Program-made: the position numbers and the translations under genes
The notes under the pieces: model-generated
Databases searched by the model: none
What the model was told of the DNA's origin: nothing
What the model saw: only the letters and a program-made list of their open reading frames with translations
Shown: positions 8,292 to 17,146 of the stretch, piece by piece
Layout: every line of letters begins with the position of its first letter
Position numbering within the stretch: the first letter of the stretch is position 1
Origin: JAXGXQ01 sp040772685
GTDB taxonomy: Bacteria > Bacillota > Clostridia > Saccharofermentanales > UBA5734
DNA length: 64,000 bases
Reading direction: 5' to 3'
NCBI GenBank assembly: GCA_040772685.1
Contig: JAXGXQ010000002.1
Coordinates: 124,001-188,000, forward strand

Positions 8292-9581
8292 ATGCAAAAG
8301 CCCCGGTTGAGTTCCCAAAAAACAAAAACCCTGATCGCATCAGTTGCGATGGCAGCGTTAGTCGCTATCCCAGTTCTCGCCCAACCTCTTGGCCTCGCCA
8401 CGACGTACCCTGACCCGGGTTCCGAGACGATGAATGAGCAGTCTGCTTTTTTTGGCCAAGAATCCGATAATTCCCTTGCCCCTGTAGAAAATTTTGATTC
8501 CATGGACATTGAGATGAACCGTTCGATGTCACCTGAAGAAGTGGAAGCCGCAATACTGGCAGCAAACGGTGAAATCGACGCTAACGATTTGATTGACGAT
8601 GAAGACTATCTGACAGAAACAGATCCGGGGACAATTGAACCGGCACCTGCAGAAGCTGTTGAACCAGCAGACCCGATTACGGAAGTCGCTGCACATACTG
8701 TATATATCACCAAAAATGGTGTCAATTACCGTGCTGAGCCGAACACAGAAAGTGATATCCTGGGCCGTTTCGATATGGCGGATAAACTTACAGTAACTGG
8801 CGAAATGCCCGGCTGGAAACGGGTAAAGAGCCCCGACGGACGTGAAGGCTATGTCGCAGAGGAATTCATCAGCAAAAGCATGGTTTTCATTCCGCAAAAC
8901 GATACTGTTTACTTAACCAAAAGCGGTGTTAATCTGCGCCAGGACGCTTCGACCAGCAGTGCCAGCCTCGGAATGCTCAGTGCAGGCACCAAGCTTACCC
9001 GCACCGGTACCGGTGACAACTGGACCAGAGTTAAAACTTCTAGCGGCAAAACCGGTTATGTCGCAACCTACTTCCTGACAACAGCTGCACCGGCAGAACC
9101 CACACCCAGGCCTACATCAAAAACTACCACAAGTACTGCATCCAAGCCGACGGCAACAGCACCAAAGGCTACAGAATCATCAGCTCCCAGCGGTACAATT
9201 GCCAAAGTCATCAGTAATGCCAAGAGTCTTCTGGGTGTACGCTATGTCTATGGCAGTGCTTCAAAGTCCGGTGTAGATTGTTCAGGACTGATCTATTATG
9301 CCTACCGCAATGCCGGTATCAGCGTGCCGCGCACATCAAGAGACTACTCCAGCTTCGGTACCAAGGTTTCGCTCTCAAATATTAAAGCCGGCGATGTTGT
9401 TGCCATGGATACACGTCCCCGTGACGGCAAGACCATGATCACCCATGTCGGTCTGTATATCGGCGGTGGACAAATGATTCACGCCTCATCCTCACTTGGC
9501 AGGGTAGTCACAACCAGCCTTAACCGCTACCTTGGCTACGCCAGCGTTAAGCTGATAACGATCCGCCGCATCCGCGGCTAA
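8292..9581 (+). CDS. secreted NlpC/P60 peptidoglycan endopeptidase with two SH3 domains
   Basis: This is a secreted cell-wall hydrolase that would cut stem peptides of peptidoglycan. Residues 1-31 form a signal peptide (basic n-region, hydrophobic core, cleavage near VLAQP). An acidic spacer (about 40-130) precedes two bacterial SH3 domains (about 136-195 and 205-263), which usually bind wall peptides. A Thr/Pro/Ser/Lys linker (264-300) leads to the NlpC/P60 domain. The catalytic residues are Cys330 (GVDCSG), His385 (THVGLYI) and His397 (MIHAS). It has its own promoter at 8164-8192. The 50 bases before malQ leave open whether they are co-transcribed. Confidence 0.92.
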   Translation: MQKPRLSSQKTKTLIASVAMAALVAIPVLAQPLGLATTYPDPGSETMNEQSAFFGQESDNSLAPVENFDSMDIEMNRSMSPEEVEAAILAANGEIDANDLIDDEDYLTETDPGTIEPAPAEAVEPADPITEVAAHTVYITKNGVNYRAEPNTESDILGRFDMADKLTVTGEMPGWKRVKSPDGREGYVAEEFISKSMVFIPQNDTVYLTKSGVNLRQDASTSSASLGMLSAGTKLTRTGTGDNWTRVKTSSGKTGYVATYFLTTAAPAEPTPRPTSKTTTSTASKPTATAPKATESSAPSGTIAKVISNAKSLLGVRYVYGSASKSGVDCSGLIYYAYRNAGISVPRTSRDYSSFGTKVSLSNIKAGDVVAMDTRPRDGKTMITHVGLYIGGGQMIHASSSLGRVVTTSLNRYLGYASVKLITIRRIRG

Positions 9582-9631
9582 CCTGTGAAAGGTGACCGGC
9601 CGGTAATAAGGCCAGCCGCTGAAAGAACATC

Positions 9632-11185
9632 ATGAATCTCTCTCGTGCAGCAGGTGTACTGCTCCCAATATTCTCATTACCAGGTCCTTTCAACATCGGC
9701 TGCTTTGGAAACGAAGCAGTCGATTTTGCGCGTCTGCTGCGCGCTATGGATTTTACCTACTGGCAGATTCTACCGCTCAACCCACCCGCTGCTGGCGATT
9801 CCCCTTATCAATGCTATTCTGCTTTTGCCGGCAACCCGCTGCTGATCGACTTGCGCCAGCTTGTTGCAGAAGGTTTGCTGAAAGAGTCCGACCTGGCCGC
9901 TTTGCCGTCGCCTGTCAATGCGCACCAGTGTGACTATATCGCGGCAGCTGCCGTCCATGACCGCATGCTTAGATTAGCCTATGTCAACTGCCCGCCCGCA
10001 CGCCTGGAAAAAATCAAGAGCAGCGTTCGCAGCGAGCGCCCCCAAGTTCTGGATTATGCCTTGTTCACAGCTATCCGGGAAGCCAATGGTGGGCTTTGCT
10101 GGAATCAGTGGCCGGACGAGGGTCTGCGTCTGCACGAAGAGCGGGCTTTGGCCCGCTTTGAGGCTGAGCACGCGGAAGCAATTGGCTACCAGCTTTTCTG
10201 CCAATACTGGTTTTTCCACCAGTGGCTGGAGCTGCGGGCAGCGGTGAATGCACTCGGAATCCGGATTGTTGGCGATTTGCCGATCTATGTTGCTTATGAC
10301 AGCAGCGATGTCTGGGCCAATCCCGAACAATTTGAATTAGACGATGATCTATTGCCATTGGAGGTATCTGGAGTCCCGCCCGATTACTTCACGATTGACG
10401 GCCAGCTATGGGGAAATCCACTTTTCAATTGGGACTACATGGCAGTTGATGGTTTTTCCTGGTGGAATTCACGAATCTGTGCCAGTTTCGAGCTCTTCGA
10501 CATCATGCGGCTTGATCATTTCCGCGGATTTGTTGATTATTGGGCAGTTCCTTATGGCTCAGCTACAGCCAGAAACGGGCGTTGGCGGCCCGGTCCCGGC
10601 ATCGCGTTGCTGGATTCCCTGCGCAAAGCTTCTCCGCATGCTGTTTTGATTGCTGAGGATCTCGGCGCTTTTGCAGATACTGCAGTTGAAGATCTGCGAG
10701 AAAAAGTCGGTTTGCCCGGTATGCGCATCCTTCAGTTTGCTTTCGATTACCGCGCTGACAACGTGCATCTGCCGCATAATTACTGCACAAACAGTGTGAT
10801 TTATAGTGGGACACATGATAATCAGACGCTGCTGGGCTGGCTGTGGGAAGCTGATGAAAAAACCCGTGAATACGGTCTGCAATATGTTGGGCTGAATTCT
10901 GAATGTAATTGGGGCGAAGGTGGGCCGCGAAGTCCAGTTATTCAGGAATTCCTGCGCATAATCTGGCAATCAGTTGCCCACACGGTAATTGTTCCGGTTC
11001 AAGACATGCTCGGGTATGGCAGCGATACCCGGATCAACACCCCCGGTCAAGCCAGTGGTCAATGGCGCTGGCGGGTTACAGAAAAGGACCTGAACCTGAT
11101 CAACAAAAAGCTTTTTCGTTCATTTAACAAGCTGTACTGGCGTGCCAACAGCACCCAGCCTTTAAGCGCAATACCCGGCTGCTAA
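9632..11185 (+). CDS. malQ: 4-alpha-glucanotransferase (amylomaltase, GH77)
   Basis: MalQ transfers alpha-1,4-glucan segments between maltodextrins in the cytoplasm, helping use of maltose and glycogen. The 517-residue length is typical. GH77 catalytic residues are visible: nucleophile Asp295 in RLDHFRG, acid/base Glu342 in AEDLG, and the third acid Asp396 in GTHDNQT. The family motif NPPAAGDSPYQ lies at 50-60. The ATG at 9632 has only a weak GAAAGAA ribosome site. No maltose transporter or phosphorylase gene is in the neighbourhood, so it appears as a solitary glycogen/maltodextrin enzyme. Confidence 0.95.
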   Translation: MNLSRAAGVLLPIFSLPGPFNIGCFGNEAVDFARLLRAMDFTYWQILPLNPPAAGDSPYQCYSAFAGNPLLIDLRQLVAEGLLKESDLAALPSPVNAHQCDYIAAAAVHDRMLRLAYVNCPPARLEKIKSSVRSERPQVLDYALFTAIREANGGLCWNQWPDEGLRLHEERALARFEAEHAEAIGYQLFCQYWFFHQWLELRAAVNALGIRIVGDLPIYVAYDSSDVWANPEQFELDDDLLPLEVSGVPPDYFTIDGQLWGNPLFNWDYMAVDGFSWWNSRICASFELFDIMRLDHFRGFVDYWAVPYGSATARNGRWRPGPGIALLDSLRKASPHAVLIAEDLGAFADTAVEDLREKVGLPGMRILQFAFDYRADNVHLPHNYCTNSVIYSGTHDNQTLLGWLWEADEKTREYGLQYVGLNSECNWGEGGPRSPVIQEFLRIIWQSVAHTVIVPVQDMLGYGSDTRINTPGQASGQWRWRVTEKDLNLINKKLFRSFNKLYWRANSTQPLSAIPGC

Positions 11186-11319
11186 ATCGAGGCAACACTT
11201 GTAGCAGATTCGTAAATTGCATATAATGTTAACTTGTTGTGACAAAATCCTGCCTGCGCTCAATTCCGGGCACGATTACTCGACTTATTGTCTTTATAGA
11301 AAGGACGTGCAAACGGAAC

Positions 11320-12630
11320 ATGGCAAAACGCTCATTTGCCAAAACAAGCGTCAAAGCGAAACCCTATTCCTTTTTTATAGTAGTGGGGATCATTCTGCTG
11401 AGCTTACTGCTTGTGATATTTGGCATTACCATCCCCGTCCCCGGCCAAACTGAAGACCTTGAGCTCAAAGGAGCGCAGGATATCCGTTTTGGTATTGATA
11501 TCAGCGGTGGTGTGGAAGCCGTCTTCGCGCCTCGCGACTTCGAAGGAATACCAACAGAAGCGGAGCTCAACTCAGCCCGCGCTATTATTGAACTTCGCCT
11601 GGACAAGAATAATATATTCGACAGAGATGTTACCACCGATAGCGGCAGCGGCCGCATCCTGGTGCGTTACCCGCACAAATCAGGCGATTCACCTTCCAGT
11701 GCCGGTGAAGCTTTACAAGAGCTAGGCGAAACCGCCTTGCTTACCTTCAAGGACCCGGATGGCGAGGTTGTGCTTTCCGGTGCGGATGTTGTTTCCAGCA
11801 GCCCCGCAGTTGATACCAATACGAGTGCCCCGATTGTCCAGCTGGAACTTACTTCAGAAGGCGATAAGAAGTTCTTTGATGCCACAACCCGACTGGTTGG
11901 ACAACCCATCAACATCTATATGGACGAAACTCTGATCTCCAATCCTGTTGTGCAGCAGCCAATCAGTGGCGGTAACGCTATCATCACAAATATTGGCAGT
12001 GTGGAAGAGGCAATTGATCTGGCAAACAAGATCAATGCCGGTGCCTTGCCGTTTGCCCTGCAGGCTATCAGCAGCAGCCAAATCAGCCCTACTTTGGGCA
12101 GCGAAGCACTTAAGGTTATGACAACCGCCGGCCTCGTTGCGTTCCTGCTAATCTGTGCTTTCATGATTCTTTACTATCGTTTACCAGGCGTTGTTGCCTG
12201 TTTCGCTTTGCTTGCCCAGGTAACAGGCATACTGCTGAGCATCTCGATTCCGCAGCAAACCCTTACCTTGCAGGGCATTGCCGGCATCATCCTCTCAATT
12301 GGTCTGGGCGTGGATGCCAACATTATTATTGCTGAACGTATTAAAGAAGAAATCCGCTCCGGCGCCAGCCTGAGTACAGCACTCAACAATGGCTTCTCCC
12401 GAGCATACTCGGCAGTGCTCGACGGCAATGTAACCGTTGCAATTGCTGCTATATCACTTATGGTTTTCGGCTCCGGCCAAATGTATTCCTTTGGTTACTC
12501 GCTACTGTCCGGTGTTATTCTAAATGGCCTGATCGGTGTCTTTGCAACCCGATTGATGACAGGGTCGCTGAGCAGCTATAAATCGCTGCGCAATCCCTGG
12601 CTATATGGCGGAAAGCGGGTGCAGGCATAA
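11320..12630 (+). CDS. secD: protein translocase subunit SecD
   Basis: SecD with SecF uses the proton or sodium gradient to help SecYEG export proteins. The N-terminus has one membrane helix (about residues 18-38), followed by the large extracytoplasmic P1 domain containing the conserved GxDxxGG-type motif (FGIDISGGVEAV). Five further helices follow (about 275-425) with the RND-type GVDANIIIAERIKEE motif. I chose the ATG at 11320 (MAKRSF); an upstream in-frame GTG at 11239 would add 27 residues without membrane-protein character, and AAAGGA lies upstream of 11320. The length of 436 residues is usual for Bacillota SecD. It overlaps secF by one base. Confidence 0.95.
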   Translation: MAKRSFAKTSVKAKPYSFFIVVGIILLSLLLVIFGITIPVPGQTEDLELKGAQDIRFGIDISGGVEAVFAPRDFEGIPTEAELNSARAIIELRLDKNNIFDRDVTTDSGSGRILVRYPHKSGDSPSSAGEALQELGETALLTFKDPDGEVVLSGADVVSSSPAVDTNTSAPIVQLELTSEGDKKFFDATTRLVGQPINIYMDETLISNPVVQQPISGGNAIITNIGSVEEAIDLANKINAGALPFALQAISSSQISPTLGSEALKVMTTAGLVAFLLICAFMILYYRLPGVVACFALLAQVTGILLSISIPQQTLTLQGIAGIILSIGLGVDANIIIAERIKEEIRSGASLSTALNNGFSRAYSAVLDGNVTVAIAAISLMVFGSGQMYSFGYSLLSGVILNGLIGVFATRLMTGSLSSYKSLRNPWLYGGKRVQA

Positions 12631-13553
12631 TGTTTCGTTTTTATCAGAAGCGCAATATATTCTTTACCATTTCATCTGTAATCATTGTTGCTGGAATCCT
12701 TTTCACGCTGGTTTTTGGTGTACAGCTGGATATCCAGTTCAAAGGCGGCAGTATTCTCAAATATTCGTTTGAAGGCACTGTTAACGTTGAAGAAGCAGCC
12801 GATGTAATCAGTGAAGCGATTGGCGAGCCGGTTTCATGTCAGGAAACAACCTCTCTGGGCGGCACCGGCAGATCACTGGTAGTCAATGTGGCGGGTGCTG
12901 AAGCGCTGCTGCCTGAGCAGCAGATAAAGCTGGAAGAAGCTCTGAAAACAAAATATCCGCAGCTTGCTTTTGAGCTCGAAGAAGCAAACCTGGTTGATCC
13001 CTTTATCGGCGCAGAGTTTTTCCGTCAGGCTATCCTCGCCTTATTGGTTGCCTCGGTCCTGATCGTACTCTACGTCTGGTTTTCCTTCAGAAGCATTACC
13101 GGACCTTCAGCCGGCGTGTTCGCGCTAGTTGCCTTACTGCATGATGTTTTCATCGCTTTCCTCGTGTTTGTTGTTCTAAGAATACCGGTCAACGAAACAC
13201 TAATCGCAGTAATCCTGTCCATTCTGGGCTTCTCGGTTAACGACACCATCGTTATTTATGACCGTATCCGTGAAAATACACGGCTGAGTGGCGGCCGCAT
13301 ACCTCTCGACGAATTGGTTGACCAGTCAATCAACCAGTCATTGACAAGATCAATCAACACCAGCATTTGTGTTGCAGGTGCTGTGCTCGTAGCTTATATC
13401 TTCGCGCTTGCCTATGGCATCAACAGTATTCAGGATTTTGCCCTGCCGATGCTTGTTGGTACTTTAAGCGGTGCCTACTCCACAATCTGCCTCGTTGGAC
13501 CACTCTGGGTAATGTGGAAAACCCGTAATGGCCGCACCGGCTACGAAAGCTGA
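12630..13553 (+). CDS. secF: protein translocase subunit SecF
   Basis: SecF is the partner of SecD in the accessory translocase complex. It has one N-terminal helix, a short periplasmic-type domain containing QFKGGS, then five helices with the family motif ILGFSVNDTIVIYDRIREN (about residues 196-214). The 307-residue length is typical. Its ATG shares the last base of the secD TAA stop, indicating translational coupling. A strong intrinsic terminator follows at 13587-13621. Confidence 0.95.
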   Translation: MFRFYQKRNIFFTISSVIIVAGILFTLVFGVQLDIQFKGGSILKYSFEGTVNVEEAADVISEAIGEPVSCQETTSLGGTGRSLVVNVAGAEALLPEQQIKLEEALKTKYPQLAFELEEANLVDPFIGAEFFRQAILALLVASVLIVLYVWFSFRSITGPSAGVFALVALLHDVFIAFLVFVVLRIPVNETLIAVILSILGFSVNDTIVIYDRIRENTRLSGGRIPLDELVDQSINQSLTRSINTSICVAGAVLVAYIFALAYGINSIQDFALPMLVGTLSGAYSTICLVGPLWVMWKTRNGRTGYES

Positions 13554-13586
13554 GTTAATCGACAAGAGTCGTTAAAGAAAAATTAT

Positions 13587-13621
13587 GAGCCAGTTGTTTT
13601 CTAAGCAACTGGCTCTTTTTT
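13587..13621 (+). terminator. intrinsic terminator after secDF
   Basis: A perfect 10-bp stem, GAGCCAGTTG (13587-13596) with CAACTGGCTC (13606-13615), has a 9-base loop and is followed by six Ts. On the minus strand a shorter T-rich stretch follows the same stem, so it may also stop transcripts of the convergent TPM gene whose stop is at 13621. Confidence 0.9.
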
Positions 13622-14514
13622 CAGAATCCACGGCCGCCGCCGCCATGACTGCGACCGCTGCTGCTCGTATGGGTTGTACTGCGGCCGGAGAAACCGCCGC
13701 CGCTTGAGGGCGGAGGAGGCGGGGGCAAACGCCGGGTGGTAACGTAAGAATCAATCAAATTATCTGCAGAGATCCCCAGATTAACCAGACTATTGCCGCG
13801 GAATTCAAAAACATTAGGCCGAGGCTTGCCCTTGTAACTGCTGCGGGTGGTACCAAAGAAACCAAGACTGCTGCCGACTGCGCCCAGTAAACCCAGAATA
13901 CCATCAACTACAGATAGACTGCGCGGCTGGTCTTCAGGTTCTTCGTACTGGTCCGAAGGAATCCCAGCCTGTAGGAAAATCGCTGTTTGCTGCAAAAATC
14001 CTTTAGTGGCACCATAATTATCACCTGCAGGCAGCCCACCGTCAAAAACGGCATCCAGCACCTGTTCGATCCGCTGATCCGTCAGGTACTTGATTCCACT
14101 TCCGGATGTGGAGATATAAGCTTCGCGATTATCATAATCCAGAAGGAAAAGGATGCCGTCACGATCCGGCCCTACGCCATAACCATTAAAATCAAAGTAG
14201 TCATCAGCATAATCCCGAGACGATTTACCACCAGTATCGGTTGTCGTCACGATTACTATGTCCATCTTGTATTGAGCGCCTAGCGCCGCCGCTTCCGCTT
14301 GCAGTTGCTGCGCCTGTTCTGCAGTAAAGAAATTGGCCTGGTCAACAACCAGACGGCTGGAAGCCAACAGGGGAGCTCTATTGGCGATTTGGTTACTGCC
14401 GGTTATCCAGACAACCAACAGCAACAAAACAAGCAAGAGGCTGCTGACAAGCCGATAGTGCGCAGAAGTAGAAAATTCTTTAGTCTTATTCGAACTTCTC
14501 ATTTTCCTCACCAT
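13621..14514 (-). CDS. TPM-domain membrane protein (YdjH/YgcG-like)
   Basis: A basic N-terminus and a hydrophobic segment (about residues 22-40) precede a TPM domain (about 50-180) with motifs RLVVDQANFFTAEQ and DRDGILFLLDYDNREAYI. A linker follows and the C-terminus is very rich in Gly, Ser and Pro (six prolines, then GGGFSG and a GGGGRGF end). The protein is probably extracytoplasmic and membrane anchored. An alternative start is the ATG four codons downstream (14502). It overlaps the end of the zinc-ribbon gene by 7 bases. In Bacillus subtilis the corresponding trio is ydjG-ydjH-ydjI, in the pspA operon; the order here is SPFH, zinc ribbon, TPM. Confidence 0.8.
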   Translation of the reverse strand: MVRKMRSSNKTKEFSTSAHYRLVSSLLLVLLLLVVWITGSNQIANRAPLLASSRLVVDQANFFTAEQAQQLQAEAAALGAQYKMDIVIVTTTDTGGKSSRDYADDYFDFNGYGVGPDRDGILFLLDYDNREAYISTSGSGIKYLTDQRIEQVLDAVFDGGLPAGDNYGATKGFLQQTAIFLQAGIPSDQYEEPEDQPRSLSVVDGILGLLGAVGSSLGFFGTTRSSYKGKPRPNVFEFRGNSLVNLGISADNLIDSYVTTRRLPPPPPPSSGGGFSGRSTTHTSSSGRSHGGGGRGF

Positions 14515-15713
14515 ATAAAATACCCGCCCACAAGAACAAGCAGAAGAACAATGAGACCAATGATGAGCGATGTAAACGATAATTTTTTATTGTCAACTGG
14601 CAGTTCACCAAAAGAGCGGCCTGTCTGGCCGTTTACAGCATATATATATTTTTTACCGCGATAATCATAAGTCAGCATCCAGGCCGGCATGAGCGCATAA
14701 TCCCAGCCTTTTACTTTCAGATCTACCTGGTTGCGCTCCAAATCAACTTTGTCGAAACCGCCGATCACTTCCTGAACAAGTACATTGGTGTAATTTCGTG
14801 CCTGGTTTTCAATTATCGGTTCAACTTCCTGGCGTGGGATCTCAAATTTCTCGGCAAAGAAGCCGCTCAAATATGACATCGAAAAGGGAGCTGCCTTACG
14901 CTCGTCATAGGGAGAAAGAGAATCAATCAACTTACGGTCGAACTTACGGATAGCCGCCTCGTGGATGTGGTCAATATCAATCGTACCTTGTCTTGCTATC
15001 TCATAAATACTGGTTTCGGTATTTTGCACCTGGCCGGTTTGCCAGGTGCGCACACGCTCACCCTTGCCGGCAATATCGATTTCTGCCTGATAGTTAGCCA
15101 TCCAGAAGGGTAAATAGACGCCCGTAATCTTCTCGAGTTGTGAGGAACTGTAGAAAGATTTAGGTACGAAGCGACGTGACCGTGCCCATTTAAGGAATGC
15201 CGCTTCAGCTTTTTCGCGATCGTAAGTAAACGGGATAATCCGTGTGGGCCTGTTTTCACCGGTCAGGCGGTCAGTAATAAGTATCGGGTTGTGGCAATAA
15301 TAACAAAAGGTCGCGGATGTTGTGGCGTCAGTCATAACTTCAGCTCCGCAGCTGTCGCAAACATAGCCGGCGGCTGTTTGCAGCAAAGAGGCTTCTTCAG
15401 CAGCTGCCTGCTCTGTCGCTTCGGAAAGTTCAGACGCTTCAGCGCTTATAGCAGCAGCTGTTTCAGCTTTCGCGGCAGCGGTAAGCCTGGCTGCTTCTGC
15501 TTCCTCGGGGGTTGCTGCAGCTGCCGCGGCTGCCTCAGCCGCTTTGGCTTCGGCACGCTTGCGTTCAGCTCGCTGTTCAATTGCCTGCAAAACAGCTGCT
15601 AAGTCCTGAGCAGTAAACTCGCTCAGGCAATAACGGCATTTTGATTTCTGCAGTTCGGGATTAAATTGAAGTCCACCACCGCAATTTGGACATTTAATGG
15701 TTGCTGTTGCCAT
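14508..15713 (-). CDS. zinc-ribbon / coiled-coil / membrane-anchored protein (YdjG-like)
   Basis: Residues 1-40 form a zinc ribbon (KCPNCGGGLQF...KCRYCLSEF). An Ala/Glu-rich helical segment of about 80 residues, probably a coiled coil, follows. A second zinc ribbon (VCDSCGAEV...FCYYCHNPI) leads to a beta-rich domain and a single C-terminal membrane helix (LSFTSLIIGLIVLLLVLV). This layout resembles B. subtilis YdjG. The frame is open upstream to 16247 but that part lies inside the SPFH gene; the ATG at 15713 follows GGATGGAG and starts directly at the zinc ribbon. It is the middle gene of the trio. Confidence 0.8.
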   Translation of the reverse strand: MATATIKCPNCGGGLQFNPELQKSKCRYCLSEFTAQDLAAVLQAIEQRAERKRAEAKAAEAAAAAAATPEEAEAARLTAAAKAETAAAISAEASELSEATEQAAAEEASLLQTAAGYVCDSCGAEVMTDATTSATFCYYCHNPILITDRLTGENRPTRIIPFTYDREKAEAAFLKWARSRRFVPKSFYSSSQLEKITGVYLPFWMANYQAEIDIAGKGERVRTWQTGQVQNTETSIYEIARQGTIDIDHIHEAAIRKFDRKLIDSLSPYDERKAAPFSMSYLSGFFAEKFEIPRQEVEPIIENQARNYTNVLVQEVIGGFDKVDLERNQVDLKVKGWDYALMPAWMLTYDYRGKKYIYAVNGQTGRSFGELPVDNKKLSFTSLIIGLIVLLLVLVGGYFIW

Positions 15714-15783
15714 ATAACTCCATCCAAATAAAGACACAATCGGCGGGCGGTCAGTCTCCTGACTACCCGCCGTTTCCAAAATA

Positions 15784-17073
15784 TTATTCTTGTGGGTGAC
15801 CGCAGTTGGGGCAGAATTTCGGTTTGGTGGGACCGAGATTATGGCCGCAATTGGAGCAAAACTGGTCTTTGGGGCGTTCGGTGCCGCAATTGGCACAGAA
15901 CTTGCCGCCATTATTCTCATGACTGCAATTGGCGCAAGTCCATTTATCTTCAGCGGCAGCGCCACCGGCGGCACCACTGGCCTGTGCCGGATTCTGCTGA
16001 GCCTGATTTTCCTGGTTCTGTTGGTTCTGTTGGTTCTGCTGGTTTTGTTGCTGCTGGTTCTGTTGCATTTGCATCTGCTGAACATTTGCCTGCGATGCTG
16101 TCCCCATAAAGCCGCCGCCGGCCTGCATACCAACGCCCATGCCAAGGAATGCACCAGTCGCGCCTGCACCGCCTTCATTAGAGCCTGCCGCTTCAAGGCC
16201 GCGGGCGATCGAACCCTGAACATAACCCTCACGAATGGCGGGATCACCTAACATTGCGCCTTTGTTGCGCATATTTATGAGTTCCTTGGATTCATCGTCG
16301 TAAGAAATACTGGCAATACCGACAGCCTGAATCTCGAAACCGCGCATGCGCTTCCATTCTTCGTCCAGAACATCGGCCATATACTGGCTCAGCTCACGAC
16401 TCTTAGATACAACATGCGAAATCCGGATGCCGTCAATCGACATTTTATTCATCGTTGTCTGCAATGCTTCCAGGAATTCCGACAGATACTGTTCATTGAT
16501 GTCATTAATATCTACCCGGTCCTGGTTCTTGGGAATAGCCTCCGCAAAGAACAGTAGGGGATCGGTTATTTTAATAGAGTAATTGCCGTGGGCGCGCAGG
16601 AAAAGTTCTGAATTATAGAAATTATCGAAATAATTCAGAGCGCTGGGAGTGCCGAAGCGAATACCTTTGATTTCCTGAAGATTGATATAGTAGACGCGCT
16701 GTGCTGTCGGTGTTACACCACCGTATTTAATCCGGTTGAAGGTTTCCTTAAGTGAATCGCCGAACTGGCCATTAAACAAGGAAGGAAGTGAGGAATCATC
16801 TACAGTGTAATAGCCTTCTTCAGCTGTGTAGTCGACAACTTTGCCACCATCAACCAGCATCATGAACTGGTTCGGATAGACATGAATAACAGAACCATTG
16901 CTGACAGTGTTATCCGTACCCTTTACATTGGAATTGCGGCGGTCATCTTTACGAACTTTAACCCCGCTGGTAAAAACTGTTTGGTCGTCCATGTTGTTTG
17001 GTTCCAGAACCTCCAACCACTGGTCGGCCAGAGAACCGCCAATTGCGCTGGCAATTGCCTTAATAATACCCAT
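15784..17073 (-). CDS. SPFH-domain protein with C-terminal zinc ribbons (YdjI-like)
   Basis: The N-terminal half (about residues 1-270) is an SPFH/band-7-type domain of the 'virion core protein' family (LADQWLEVLEPNN, RVYYINLQEIKGIRFGTP). Residues about 330-365 are a Gln/Asn tract encoded by tandem repeats. The C-terminus carries two or three CxxC ribbons (WTCANCSHENNGGKFCANC, QFCSNCGHN, KFCPNCGHP). In B. subtilis YdjI works with YdjG and YdjH to bring PspA to stressed membranes. No pspA gene is seen here. The ATG at 17073 has a GGAGG site. It appears to be the first gene of a three-gene operon. Confidence 0.85.
   Translation of the reverse strand: MGIIKAIASAIGGSLADQWLEVLEPNNMDDQTVFTSGVKVRKDDRRNSNVKGTDNTVSNGSVIHVYPNQFMMLVDGGKVVDYTAEEGYYTVDDSSLPSLFNGQFGDSLKETFNRIKYGGVTPTAQRVYYINLQEIKGIRFGTPSALNYFDNFYNSELFLRAHGNYSIKITDPLLFFAEAIPKNQDRVDINDINEQYLSEFLEALQTTMNKMSIDGIRISHVVSKSRELSQYMADVLDEEWKRMRGFEIQAVGIASISYDDESKELINMRNKGAMLGDPAIREGYVQGSIARGLEAAGSNEGGAGATGAFLGMGVGMQAGGGFMGTASQANVQQMQMQQNQQQQNQQNQQNQQNQENQAQQNPAQASGAAGGAAAEDKWTCANCSHENNGGKFCANCGTERPKDQFCSNCGHNLGPTKPKFCPNCGHPQE
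16010..16078. repeat. in-frame Q/N-encoding microsatellite
   Basis: On the plus strand, near-tandem copies of TGGTTCTGT with variants run through this stretch. On the coding strand they specify Gln-Asn-Gln-Gln-type repeats within the SPFH gene linker. The tract is likely to vary in length between strains. Confidence 0.8.
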
Positions 17074-17146
17074 GCAGAAACCTCCTCAATTTGGAATTCA
17101 GATAAGTTCTAAATTTCACTATAACACAACCAAATGACCCGTTAAA

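Noticed and set aside
16010..16078. Short tandem repeats as a CRISPR array
   Set aside because: Units are about 9 bases with no spacers and encode Gln/Asn within a protein.
15714..16247. N-terminal extension of the zinc-ribbon protein
   Set aside because: It overlaps the end of the SPFH gene; the ATG at 15713 has a good ribosome site and starts at the zinc ribbon.
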